Shown here in pieces: positions 24,331 to 32,615 of a DNA stretch of 42,483 nt (the first letter of the stretch is position 1; each line of letters begins with the position of its first letter). This stretch comes from Phycisphaerae bacterium. GTDB taxonomy: Bacteria; Planctomycetota; Phycisphaerae; UBA1845; JAFGLZ01. The translations under genes and the position numbers were made by a program. The stretch lies in NCBI GenBank assembly GCA_016927755.1, contig JAFGLZ010000070.1, forward strand, positions 1-42,483, read 5' to 3'. Below the pieces are notes generated by a model, which worked only from the letters and a program-made list of their open reading frames with translations, did not search any database and had not been told where the DNA came from.

Positions 24331-26289
24331 TCAGTCGCCCAGCTCCAGCGTGTCGAGCACCGTGTTCACGTCTCCCAGCCCCGCCGAACGAATCCGCTCG
24401 TCCGTCACGGCGTATACGTAGTCGCCGATGAACACGCCCCGAGTCCACGAGCTGTAGTAGTACCAATTGTCCAACGCGTCGATCGTCGAGATCCGCCCCT
24501 GAAGATCGAACCCGTCCTCGGACGTCACGCGATAGACGTACAACCCGCTAAACGTGTGCTCGCCGTACGTCGGGCCGCCGCTGCCGCCCTCGTACAGATC
24601 GATCGGAATCGCCAACAGCTTCTTCGGCGCGAAGAAGTTGAACGCCCGGTGATCGTTCAACGCCGCCGACTCCGTCCCGCGACCCCCGATGATCTTCTTG
24701 TGCAGGAGCTGCGGGTTCGCGAAGTCCGTCACGTCGAAGATGCTGAGCTGCACCCCCTGGTACCAGGAGAAGTTCGCCTCGGTCGCGTCGGCGTCCTTGC
24801 CGATCGTCAGCAGATGGTTCTCGTCCAGCAGGTGGATGTAGTCGCTGTACCCCGGCACCTTCAGCTCGCCGACCACCTTCGGCTTGGTCGGGTCGGACAA
24901 ATCGAGCGTGAACAGCGGGTCGATCTTCACGAACGTCACGAGAAAGCCTCGCGACCCGATGAACCGGGCGGCGTAGATCTCCTCGCCCTCGGCGATCCCG
25001 CGCAGCTCGCCAACGACCTCCAGCGACTTGGCGCCCTCTCCCAGAACGAACACGTTGTTGGAGACCCCGCCCCCGCCGCTCCACAACCGCCCCAACGTCG
25101 TGGCGATCCGAAGGTAATCCTCGTGCTCGCCCAGGCTGAACTGATTCAGCGGACGCCCCGGAACGGACCCGCTTGAAACGTACTCCGCCCCGCTATCCGT
25201 AAACGCGAACTTGTGGATGATCGTCTGCTCGGCCTCGTCAGACGAATAACCCCACTCCGTGTCGGTCAGATAGAGCGCCTTCGGCGAGGCATACACCAGC
25301 CCCGCGTCCGCCGTCAGTCCCACCGACGAGATCTCGGCGTTCGGATCCTCCGTGTTGATCGTCGCCACCGTCAGCATGCCGTACCCGTCGCCGTCGGCGG
25401 GCCGATACCAGTCCTGCCACCCCGCGATCAGGCTCGGCTCGACCGATGCCTCCTTGCCGTCTTCCTCGACCGCGTACTTCGGCAGGAGCGACGACAGCGG
25501 CGCATTGGGGATCTGCTCGATAGCCGGGAGCTGCGGATAGTAAGCCAAGATCAGGTGCAGCCGCCCGCCGACCATTCGCGACGAGACGATGCTCCCCTCG
25601 AACTCGTACGTCTTGACGATCTTCGGTGCCTGCCGGTCCGACACGTCGATCAGCGTCACCACCGTCTCAAACGTGTCGCCGGACTTGCCCGGACCGACCG
25701 ACGCCTCCGCGGCGTCATCGACCATCAGCCCGCCGCGCACGTCGTCGTACCAGTACCAACTTCCCTTGCGCGACAGCGCGACGAGTTGATCGCCCCGGAG
25801 ATAGAGGTTCTCCGGAGTGCCGTCCACCTCGAGCTCGCTTACCTGCGCCATCGCCGCGGGCGCGTCCACCTTGGCGATCCGTACCTTGCCCTCGCTGAGC
25901 GCGTAGACGTAGTTGGCGTCATTCTTCATGACGTCGCTCTCGTCCACGCCCTCTTCCTGCAAGTTCGTCGTGGAATAGTCGTCGCCGGACTTGTTCTCCC
26001 CCCCGGAGAACGACTGATCGTTGGAGGCGTCACCCGCCGTCGGTGCCGGCGCGCCGGCGGCCATGGGCAGCAAGAAGCTGAACAGCCCGTACCCCGTTCG
26101 GTCCTGAGCCGATCTCGCCTTGACCTGATCGGCCAGGTACTGCTTCAGCTCCGCCTCGCTCTTGAACCGAAGCAGAGCCGCCGCCCCCGTCTTCTTGGGC
26201 GGGTCGGGGTTGAAGGGCCAGAACAGATGACACCCAGTCGACATCAGGCCCGTGACCATGATGACAACAGCTAGGCTCGCTCTTCTCAC
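24331..26289 (-). CDS. lipoprotein with C-terminal beta-propeller domain (COG4880-like)
   Basis: 652-residue secreted lipoprotein. The signal ends in GLMSTGC, then a spacer, then the family hallmark EEGVDESDVMKNDANYVYALS, which opens a large beta-propeller covering almost all the rest. Repeating blades can be followed (LYLRGDQLVALSR, VVTLIDVSDRQAPKIVKTYEFEG, LFTLDLSDPTKPKVVGELKVPG, LSIFDVTDFANPQLLHKKIIGG). This family is widespread but has no firm function; propellers usually bind proteins or ligands outside the cell. GTG at 26289 is chosen because GGAG lies 7 bases upstream and the signal peptide starts there; the longer frame to 26481 runs through the leader. Confidence 0.85.
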   Translation of the reverse strand: MRRASLAVVIMVTGLMSTGCHLFWPFNPDPPKKTGAAALLRFKSEAELKQYLADQVKARSAQDRTGYGLFSFLLPMAAGAPAPTAGDASNDQSFSGGENKSGDDYSTTNLQEEGVDESDVMKNDANYVYALSEGKVRIAKVDAPAAMAQVSELEVDGTPENLYLRGDQLVALSRKGSWYWYDDVRGGLMVDDAAEASVGPGKSGDTFETVVTLIDVSDRQAPKIVKTYEFEGSIVSSRMVGGRLHLILAYYPQLPAIEQIPNAPLSSLLPKYAVEEDGKEASVEPSLIAGWQDWYRPADGDGYGMLTVATINTEDPNAEISSVGLTADAGLVYASPKALYLTDTEWGYSSDEAEQTIIHKFAFTDSGAEYVSSGSVPGRPLNQFSLGEHEDYLRIATTLGRLWSGGGGVSNNVFVLGEGAKSLEVVGELRGIAEGEEIYAARFIGSRGFLVTFVKIDPLFTLDLSDPTKPKVVGELKVPGYSDYIHLLDENHLLTIGKDADATEANFSWYQGVQLSIFDVTDFANPQLLHKKIIGGRGTESAALNDHRAFNFFAPKKLLAIPIDLYEGGSGGPTYGEHTFSGLYVYRVTSEDGFDLQGRISTIDALDNWYYYSSWTRGVFIGDYVYAVTDERIRSAGLGDVNTVLDTLELGD

Positions 26290-26665
26290 GTGGATGCTCC
26301 TTCGTGAGCCCGAAGGATATTGCAGACAAGAACCGGGAATCGTACGGCGCGCACGCGTCACGTCGGTGTGTCCAACCGCCTCTCCGCCTTCGCGCACCTC
26401 ACTCCTCCCGCCGCGCCAAGTCAATCTGATTATAGACCCCCACCAAACGGAATTCTCGATCCCACCACAGTCACACTTCACATTTCTTTACGAAACCCCC
26501 CGCACGGAGTGCGACGCCGGGCCTCCGCCGCGGAGAAGATACCTGTCTCCAAAGAGAAACGGTCTGAGTCGTAAGATATTCCTGATAATGGAGTTAAAGA
26601 ATCATGGCTGCGATGGTTCTTCCAGCGCCCCTGCCCGGGCAGCGCTCCCCCTCAACCCGGACTGA
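26290..26665. other. 376-bp intergenic region upstream of the propeller gene
   Basis: Relatively A/T-rich for this window (26400-26610). Contains a minus-strand TATAAT at 26434-26429 and no credible ORF. Confidence 0.55.
26429..26434 (-). promoter_or_regulatory. TATAAT -10 element for the beta-propeller gene
   Basis: Perfect TATAAT on the minus strand, 140 bases before the GTG start. A matching -35 at 16-18 bases is not evident. Confidence 0.35.
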
Positions 26666-27430
26666 CTACCGGATGAGCGCGATCGTCCCCAGCACGATCG
26701 CCGCCACCGCCAGCACCGCCGTCATCCCCACCAGAACCGTGAACTGCCGTGTCTGTCGTTGCAGGATCCGGCTCACCTGCTCCTGGTGGTCGTTGCCCGT
26801 GGCACGCAGGTCGCTCAGCGCGCCGCTCTGTTTCTCCGACGACTCCGAGAGCCGATCGACGCTTCGACCCAACGACTGCAGCGTCGTGGCCAGGTGCGCG
26901 TCCGTCTCGGCCCCCATCTCGAGCTGTCGCTGGATGCTGCCCAGCGAGTCGCTCTGTTGACGCGCGACGCGCGGCAATTCGCCGATCGCGTCCGCGAGCT
27001 GCAGCGTCCGAACCGTGCTGGTCTCGAGTTGAGCCGCGATCGCCGAGAGTAGCTCCACCTGCTGCTGACTGATGTTGGGCTGATTCGCCAACGAGCGGTT
27101 GAGCTGGGCCAGGCTCGTGGTCATCTCTTGCGTCCGCTGCTCCTGGATACCCATGTGCGCCTGCATCTTGTCCATCATGTCGAGGACGCGATCGTATCCG
27201 TCCTGCAGCTTGCTGAGGCTGGCCTCTCGCCGACCTCGACGGCTCAGGGACGTGGCGATATGCTCGGACGCGGCCACGTCGCTGCTGTCCGGCTCCTGCC
27301 CCGCTTCCGACGTGGCGGAGAGCGTCTCCGAGGACGTCGTCGCGTCCCCGATCAAATCCCCCTCGCCGTCCGTGCGCCGAACACCACGGAGCCAACCACC
27401 CATGCGAGTCCATAGGCTGACTTTTTCCAT
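26666..27430 (-). CDS. tail-anchored coiled-coil protein of unknown function
   Basis: 254 residues. The N-terminal 75 are polar and acidic. About residues 75-225 are long helical heptad-like segments rich in Gln, Leu, Ser and Glu (KLQDGYDRVLDMMDKMQ, QQQVELLSAIAAQLETSTVRTLQLADAIGELP, HLATTLQSLGRSVDRLSESSEKQ). A single hydrophobic helix (FTVLVGMTAVLAVAAIVLGTIAL) ends the chain only two residues before the stop. It should sit in the cytosol or periplasm anchored by its tail, with a layout reminiscent of methyl-accepting or cell-division spacer proteins but without their domains. GGGAGGG precedes the ATG at 27430. It is divergent from tsaB. Confidence 0.65.
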   Translation of the reverse strand: MEKVSLWTRMGGWLRGVRRTDGEGDLIGDATTSSETLSATSEAGQEPDSSDVAASEHIATSLSRRGRREASLSKLQDGYDRVLDMMDKMQAHMGIQEQRTQEMTTSLAQLNRSLANQPNISQQQVELLSAIAAQLETSTVRTLQLADAIGELPRVARQQSDSLGSIQRQLEMGAETDAHLATTLQSLGRSVDRLSESSEKQSGALSDLRATGNDHQEQVSRILQRQTRQFTVLVGMTAVLAVAAIVLGTIALIR

Positions 27431-27524
27431 CGCATCATCCCTCCCAGGCCATGCCCCGTTCCGATCTCGCCAACCGGGTCGTTCCTTCCCGACGCCGGAG
27501 CCGCCAGGCACGGGCAACAGAGCG

Positions 27525-27530
27525 ATTATA
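27525..27530 (-). promoter_or_regulatory. TATAAT -10 element for the coiled-coil gene
   Basis: Perfect minus-strand TATAAT 94 bases before the ATG, inside a 194-bp divergent gap that also carries two hairpins (27535-27547 GGGGC-CTC-GCCCC and 27575-27589 ACCCCG-CCG-CGGGGT). Confidence 0.4.
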
Positions 27531-27611
27531 TCGCGGGGCCTCGCCCCTTGCGCGCGGAAATGACAGCTTCCGACACCCCGCCGCGGGGTTCCGTCCGTCC
27601 CGACCTCCGCC

Positions 27612-27617
27612 TACAAT
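27612..27617 (+). promoter_or_regulatory. TACAAT -10 element directly before tsaB
   Basis: TACAAT ends 7 bases before the tsaB ATG at 27625, so transcription would begin at or next to the A of the start codon. The -35 region (TTCCGT at 27589) is weak, and no ribosome-binding site can fit. This suggests a leaderless mRNA. Confidence 0.4.
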
Positions 27618-27624
27618 CGGCGGC

Positions 27625-28350
27625 ATGGCAGGCAGCACGCTACAACCGCGCATCGTGGCGATCGAGACCACCGGCCGACAAGGCAGCGTCGCGGTGGCCC
27701 TCGGCGACGAAATGCTCGAGATGATCAAGTTCTCGGCGGATCTCCGCCATGCGGCCGAACTCTTGCCCACCGTCAGGCGACTGTGTGAGCACGTGGGATG
27801 GCGCGCGGTGGATATCGAAGAGGTCTACGTCTCCGCCGGTCCGGGCAGCTTCACCGGCTGCCGAATCGGAGTGACGGTCGCCCGAACCCTCGCACTGGCC
27901 GTCGGAGTCCGACTTGTCAGCGTGCCGACGGTGGATGCCATCGCCCGCAACGCCTTGGCGCTCGATGAGATTCCCGAACACCTCGCCGTCGTGCTGGACG
28001 CACAGCGTCGTCAGATCTACGCGGCCATCTGCCGTCGCCAGGGCGACGGGTACCGTCGGGACGGACATATTCGCACGGGCTCGCCCTCGTCGGTCCTGTC
28101 GGACGTGCCCAGACCTTGCGCCGCGCTGGGAGAGGGTATCGCATACCACCGCAAGGCGATCGAGGACCTCAGCCTGGACGTGCTGCCGGAAACCATCTGG
28201 GCCGCCCAGGCGGATCAGGTGCTTCAGATCGGCAGGGGACTGGCCAAGCTAGGTCGCTTCACCGACCCGACCCAGCTCGAGCCGATCTACATTCGATTGC
28301 CGGAGGCCGAGGAGCGGTGGCGCCAGCGCCATGGCCGAGCGAAAGCATAA
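27625..28350 (+). CDS. tsaB: TsaB, tRNA threonylcarbamoyladenosine modification protein
   Basis: 241-residue ASKHA-fold protein, partner of TsaD in making t6A37 on ANN-decoding tRNAs. Features: IVAIETTGRQGSVAV at the start, LLPTVRRLCEHVGW, then the hallmark VYVSAGPGSFTGCRIGVTVARTLALA and VLDAQRRQIYAAI. The C-terminal part is less conserved, as usual. A GNAT (RimI) gene is often next to tsaB; none is here, the nearest GNAT gene being 5.4 kb away. No ribosome-binding site precedes the ATG; see the TACAAT at 27612 for possible leaderless expression. Confidence 0.9.
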   Translation: MAGSTLQPRIVAIETTGRQGSVAVALGDEMLEMIKFSADLRHAAELLPTVRRLCEHVGWRAVDIEEVYVSAGPGSFTGCRIGVTVARTLALAVGVRLVSVPTVDAIARNALALDEIPEHLAVVLDAQRRQIYAAICRRQGDGYRRDGHIRTGSPSSVLSDVPRPCAALGEGIAYHRKAIEDLSLDVLPETIWAAQADQVLQIGRGLAKLGRFTDPTQLEPIYIRLPEAEERWRQRHGRAKA

Positions 28351-29000
28351 ACGCATCCCACGGAACCCGATCAGCGCGCGTCTCTCGCGACGTCCGCGAC
28401 GCCGCGGCCAAAGTCGTCCTGCCGAGTTGCCGGGTCCGGGTTGACTTCTTTGGTTATCGGTCCTATGCATTTTATGTCGGAAGTATTCTCTCGCCGGAAT
28501 CATCAGAAGGAGCGGACACGACGACTTGTCGAGGTTTCCTAAGGCCCCGGCGCATACGCTGGCATCGCACGTCAGCACTCGTCGTAGCAGCGGCGGCGCA
28601 TGTGGCCTGACTAGCCTTCCGCGTGAGTGAAAGAGAATCTCCCCCCCAATCAGCGCGGAACAGGAACCTTCGATTCGGCAAGTTGCCCCCGACAAGTTGA
28701 ACCGTTCGACGGTTGGTCTTCACGGATGATCGGGTTCCTCGTACGGACCTGAGGGCGATTGCGTAGCTAGGCCCTGGGTTACGGCGCAGCGCCAAGAGGA
28801 TCAGTCACGTCGGTCGGGGCTTCCACAGGGGATCCACGCACTAGCCCACGTTACATCATCAGACGCGATCACGCCATGAGGGCCAAGGTCGAGTCGAAGC
28901 AGTCGAGGTCGCCGGGTCGTCCGCGCAACGACGCCATCGTTGCGAACGTTGCCTCAATTGCACCAAGCAATGTCGAGGGCGGCGTAAGGTGAGTCAAGCT
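28351..29000. other. 650-bp intergenic region with one small ORF
   Basis: Mostly without recognisable features. TTGACT (28441-28446) and TATGCA (28464-28469) with 17-base spacing is a weak promoter candidate. Only a 38-codon ORF at its right end is noted. Confidence 0.5.
28876..28992 (+). CDS. candidate leader ORF of 38 codons
   Basis: A basic 38-residue frame containing SRSPGRPRNDAIVANVAS. Its TGA overlaps the GTG at 28989 as GTGA, the spacing typical of coupled genes. There is no ribosome-binding site before its ATG. It may be a leader peptide for the receiver protein, or chance. Confidence 0.22.
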   Translation: MRAKVESKQSRSPGRPRNDAIVANVASIAPSNVEGGVR

Positions 29001-30137
29001 GTGAACGAAGACACGACAACCATCCTGCTCGTGGAAGGTGATATCGGCGACTCGGGCTCCATTCGCCGGGCATTCGCTTCGGCCGGTGATCGCTATCGGG
29101 TGGAGACAGCCGCCAACCTGGCCGAGGCGCGGAGGAGACTCTCCGATTCAATGCCCGACTTGGTCATCGCGGATGCCAGCCTGCCCGACGGTCGAGCTAC
29201 AGATCTCGCGGCCTCCCTGGGCAGGCCGAGCCCGATTCCCCTCCTGGTCCTGGCCGATGTCCAAGACAGACAGGCCGCCGATGAGGCGGTCGCCATCGGT
29301 GCGTCCGACCTCGTCGTGCGCTCGGACAACGCCCTGGCGGCGATGCCGAGGATTGCCGGTAGGGCGCTTCGCGAATGGCGTCTGGAGGTCGAACGTCGTC
29401 GAGCCGAAGAGCGATTGTCCCAGGTAACCGCCATCCTCGAGAGAATCACCGAGGTCGACGCGCTCGGGTCTTCCCAAGAGACAGGCCGAGCCAAGATCGA
29501 GATCGGCGGCGGTGCGGGCGCGGAAGACATCGCACGGGAACTGAAGCACTTGCTGATCGGAATCCTCGGCTGCGCGGGCCTGGCACGACTGGAGTTGCCG
29601 GAAGATTCCCCGGCTCATCAACGAGTAGTGCGCGTTGAGGAATCCGCTCGTCGCGCCGCTCATCTCATCGACCGAATGCTTGCCCCCGACGAACGGGCGG
29701 CGGCTCGGAGCGAGTCCCTCGAGCCTGTGGCGGCCGGACGGCTCGAAACCCCTGCAGCCAAGGAAACCGAGCGCGGCACGGTGCTCATCGTGGATGACGA
29801 GGACACCGTGCTGGACGTCTCCCGACGAGTCCTCGAACGGGCCGGCGTTCGCGTTCTGACCGCCGCGAGCGGACGAGAGGCGATCGAGACGTTCACCGCA
29901 CACGCCGGCGAGATCAACGCCGTGCTCCTGGACATGTCCCTGGAGGACCTGACAGGACAGGAAGTCTGCCTGCGGCTCCGCCGCGTGCGACGGGACGTCA
30001 AGGTCCTCCTGATGAGCGGCTATGAAGAGCGGGACGTCGTCAGCCGCTTCGATGACCAGGAGCTGGCCGGCTTCGTGCAGAAACCTTTCTCCCCGCAAAC
30101 GCTGGTTGACAAGCTCACGCCGGTCCTCATGACCTAG
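29001..30137 (+). CDS. two-receiver signalling protein with degenerate histidine-kinase-like middle
   Basis: About 378 residues. First receiver domain (about 5-120): ILLVEGD, then DLVIADASLPDGRA with the phospho-accepting Asp; the usual acidic pair is reduced to Glu-Gly-Asp. Middle (about 165-235): looks like a hybrid-kinase dimerisation helix pair, but the usual HDFNNLL reads RELKHLL, so the phosphorylated His is replaced by Arg, and no ATPase domain follows. Second receiver (about 258-378): VLIVDDEDTVLD, AVLLDMSLEDLTG, LLMSGY and FVQKPFSP, with all key residues. It cannot be a self-sufficient kinase; it probably relays or integrates phosphate from others. GTG at 29001 follows AAGGTGAG by 7 bases; GTG at 28989 is the other option. 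Confidence 0.8.
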   Translation: MNEDTTTILLVEGDIGDSGSIRRAFASAGDRYRVETAANLAEARRRLSDSMPDLVIADASLPDGRATDLAASLGRPSPIPLLVLADVQDRQAADEAVAIGASDLVVRSDNALAAMPRIAGRALREWRLEVERRRAEERLSQVTAILERITEVDALGSSQETGRAKIEIGGGAGAEDIARELKHLLIGILGCAGLARLELPEDSPAHQRVVRVEESARRAAHLIDRMLAPDERAAARSESLEPVAAGRLETPAAKETERGTVLIVDDEDTVLDVSRRVLERAGVRVLTAASGREAIETFTAHAGEINAVLLDMSLEDLTGQEVCLRLRRVRRDVKVLLMSGYEERDVVSRFDDQELAGFVQKPFSPQTLVDKLTPVLMT

Positions 30138-30158
30138 AACCGCGCACGAGGCCTCGAC

Positions 30159-31142
30159 TCACGGTGTGTCCGCCGGACGTGTGCTGGGCAGGTCCTTGAC
30201 CGAGAGCCGCGTCTCCCCCTGCTCGCGGGGAATCGGCGTGTAGCCGGTGGCGCGAATGGCCTGTTGGCCTCGGTCGGAATAGAGGTACTGGATCAGGTCG
30301 CCGGCGGACTCATCCGGCGGGTCGGCGGTCCAGAGCCAGATCGTCTTGAGCAAGGGCCATTTGTCCGCGTTGAGCGTCCTGGTATCAGGAACCAGTGCCA
30401 TCACGTCAAAAACGCCCTTCAGGCCGAGATATGGAACCGCCTCCGAGTACCCCACTTCCGCCAGTCCGATGCCCCACGGATCCGCCTTGACGGCGTCGAT
30501 GACCCCGCCTGAGTCCTGGAACTCCTTCCACGGCGGCGCGGCCATGAAAAGCCTGGCGACCTGCTTGAACAAGCGCCCCCCGCGAGAGTTGCGGTCCAGG
30601 CCGTACAGCGTGATCGGCTCGGCCGGGCCCCCGAGCGCCGACCAGACCTGGATCTGCCCTCGCAGGATCTCCTTGAACTGCTTGGTCGTGACCGACTTGA
30701 CCGGATTGTCCGGATGGACGTAGGCGGCATAAGCGTCCCAGCCCACGCGGTACCCGAGTGGCAGGTGGCCATGGGCATCGAGGTAGTCCTTGGCGTCGAA
30801 CGGCGTGAACCGTGAGCTCGTGCAGGCAACGTTCGCTTGCCCTTTGACCAGGGCCTTGAACCCGTCGATGCTGAATCGGATCTTGCCCACCCGCTGGACG
30901 ACGAACGGCACACTCGGGCATCGCATCGCCCATCCCTCGACGGTTTCCACGGGTATCTGCGCGCCGGCTAACCTGAGGTGCCGGTTGGGCATTCGCGCCG
31001 TCCGCCAGGACTGGCGCCAACTGTCGATGCCCCCGCACCCGCTCGTGAGCGAGACACCCACAACCAGCCACGCAACAGGGCCGATCGAGGCATGTGCAAT
31101 CCGTCGTGACGAGAGATGGCCTCCGGCAGTCGCGAATCGCAC
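30159..31142 (-). CDS. PstS-like phosphate-binding lipoprotein
   Basis: 327-residue lipoprotein (signal ending LTSGC) with a periplasmic binding protein type II fold of the PstS/phosphate group. Typical segments: GFKALVKGQANVACTSSRFTP, GWDAYAAYVHPDNPVKSVTTKQFKEIL, IQVWSALGG, ITLYGLDRNSRGGRLFKQV, and WPLLKTIWLWTAD followed by IQYLYSDRGQQAIRATGYTPIP. No PstC, PstA, PstB or PhoU gene is near. It starts 15 bases after the ROK regulator stop, with GGAG 7 bases before its GTG, so both belong to one transcript. It may sense phosphate or an unrelated anion instead of feeding a local transporter. Confidence 0.8.
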   Translation of the reverse strand: MRFATAGGHLSSRRIAHASIGPVAWLVVGVSLTSGCGGIDSWRQSWRTARMPNRHLRLAGAQIPVETVEGWAMRCPSVPFVVQRVGKIRFSIDGFKALVKGQANVACTSSRFTPFDAKDYLDAHGHLPLGYRVGWDAYAAYVHPDNPVKSVTTKQFKEILRGQIQVWSALGGPAEPITLYGLDRNSRGGRLFKQVARLFMAAPPWKEFQDSGGVIDAVKADPWGIGLAEVGYSEAVPYLGLKGVFDVMALVPDTRTLNADKWPLLKTIWLWTADPPDESAGDLIQYLYSDRGQQAIRATGYTPIPREQGETRLSVKDLPSTRPADTP

Positions 31143-31157
31143 GTCCGTCTCCGTGGG

Positions 31158-32402
31158 TCAGAGGGCCTCGCTCGCTTTGCTGGGTTCGGGGTGCCCGGTT
31201 AGCTCCTCCTCGGCGATCCGCCTGAGCATCTCGTCGATGACGACCGTGGCGGCGCCGATCGGCGCCGCGAGCGGGCCGAGGGGCGAGACGATCACGCGCG
31301 TCTTGCCGGCCAGCGCCGGCAGGATCGTGTGATTGAGCTTGCGGATGATCCGGTCGGTGAAAACGGAGGCGCCCTCCTCCTCGCCGGCCAGGATCCCTCC
31401 CAGGACGACCATCTCCGGGTTGAGAATATTGGCGGCGTTCGCCAGGGCCTGACCGATGTGGTCGGCGGCGGTGGTCAGCAGGTTGTTGGCGAGCCGGTCG
31501 TTTTCACGGGCGGCCTCCAGGATCGTGCCGATCGTGATGGCCTCCGTTCTACCCCCGGACTTGCGAAGAACGCTCGATTGGACGCCCCGACCCAAGGCGT
31601 CGATGGCGCCGGCCACGACGGCCGGCGGCGAGGCGACCGACTCGAGACACCCGAAGTTGCCGCAGTGACAGATGGGCCCGTTTGGGTCCACCACGACGTG
31701 CCCCAGCTCACCCGCGTGCCCCAGGTGGCCCCGCAGCAAGATCCCCCCCGCCACGACCCCCAGCCCGATGCCTTTGCTGACGTGGAGGTACAGAAAATCG
31801 TCCGACAGACGTCCCGCGCCGTGCCTCAAGGCCGCTTGCGCCGCGACCTGGACGTCGTTCCAGATGACCACGGGCAGCGAGAACCGCTCGTGCAGCAGAT
31901 TGCCGAGGGGGACGTTGTGCCAGTCCGACAGGTAGGGGAACTGGACCGAAACCCCGTCGTCACTGTCCACGATGCCGCTGATCCCGATCCCGATCCCCGC
32001 GGGCCGCCGGGTTTGGGGAGACTTCAGCAAGGCCGCGGTCATGTCGATGATCTGCTCGAGAACGTGCTCCCGATCGAACGGACCCTCCGTCTGTCCCCCG
32101 AGCTGAGCCAGGATCAGCCCGTTCATATCCGTCAGGACGCCAATGATCTCGCGACGGCTGACGGAAATGCCGACGGCCTGAGCGAAATCCTTGTTGAGCT
32201 CGACGATCGCGGCGGGCCGACCCCCCGTGCTCGGGCCCCGACCGGCCTCGATGAGCAGACTCTCGGCAAGCATGTCCCGAGCCAGCGCGCTGGCCGTCGG
32301 AAGCGATGTCCCGAGATGCTCGGCGATCTGGGGGCGACTGAAGGCTTCCCCGTCACGCATCATCTCGAGCAGGTTCCATCGAAGCTGTTCTCGATCGGAC
32401 AT
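31158..32402 (-). CDS. ROK family transcriptional regulator
   Basis: 414 residues. An N-terminal winged helix (about 1-70, LRWNLLEMMRDGEAFSRPQIAEHLGTSLPTASALARDML) precedes the ROK sugar-kinase-like domain. The latter has GIGIGISGIVDSDDG, ISKGIGLGVVAGG-like VSKGIGLGVVAGG, GHAGELGHVVVDPNG and the zinc motif CHCGNFGCLE (about 243-252). Such proteins (NagC/XylR type) repress sugar genes and are released by a sugar or sugar phosphate. The ATG at 32402 starts the winged helix; a longer frame to 32504 would cross the promoter. It is divergent from a sugar-binding-type lipoprotein, its likely target, and cotranscribed with the PstS-like gene. Confidence 0.87.
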   Translation of the reverse strand: MSDREQLRWNLLEMMRDGEAFSRPQIAEHLGTSLPTASALARDMLAESLLIEAGRGPSTGGRPAAIVELNKDFAQAVGISVSRREIIGVLTDMNGLILAQLGGQTEGPFDREHVLEQIIDMTAALLKSPQTRRPAGIGIGISGIVDSDDGVSVQFPYLSDWHNVPLGNLLHERFSLPVVIWNDVQVAAQAALRHGAGRLSDDFLYLHVSKGIGLGVVAGGILLRGHLGHAGELGHVVVDPNGPICHCGNFGCLESVASPPAVVAGAIDALGRGVQSSVLRKSGGRTEAITIGTILEAARENDRLANNLLTTAADHIGQALANAANILNPEMVVLGGILAGEEEGASVFTDRIIRKLNHTILPALAGKTRVIVSPLGPLAAPIGAATVVIDEMLRRIAEEELTGHPEPSKASEAL

Positions 32403-32444
32403 GCCCCTGCGCTGCCTCAATTCAAAGTCCAGTTTCAACGCGGA

Positions 32445-32474
32445 ATTATAGACACCCGCGCGCCAAGGCCGCAA
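32445..32474 (-). promoter_or_regulatory. candidate promoter of the ROK regulator operon
   Basis: On the minus strand TTGCGG (32474-32469), 18 bases, then a perfect TATAAT (32450-32445). The transcript would start near 32438, giving a leader of about 36 bases. It overlaps the divergent gap where a ROK operator would be expected. Confidence 0.5.
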
Positions 32475-32516
32475 TGGGCAATTGTCCAAGTAAAAAAACC
32501 CCACGCCGATGTCCGG

Positions 32517-32545
32517 TTGAGACGCCGTCCCCGGAACCGTACACT
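32517..32545 (+). promoter_or_regulatory. candidate promoter of the sugar-binding lipoprotein gene
   Basis: TTGAGA (32517-32522), 17 bases, TACACT (32540-32545). This is one of the best-matched housekeeping promoters in the window and lies about 43 bases from the ROK promoter, back to back. Confidence 0.55.
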
Positions 32546-32615
32546 ACGAGGCTAGAGCGGTTGCCCCAACGCGGTGATGCCACACCCGTGCGGTGCCGCC
32601 ATGTCGAGGGTCTCG

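Noticed and set aside
24163..25176. 337-codon plus-strand frame opposite the beta-propeller gene
   Set aside because: No recognisable features, and it would read through the terminator hairpin; the minus frame has repeated propeller blades.
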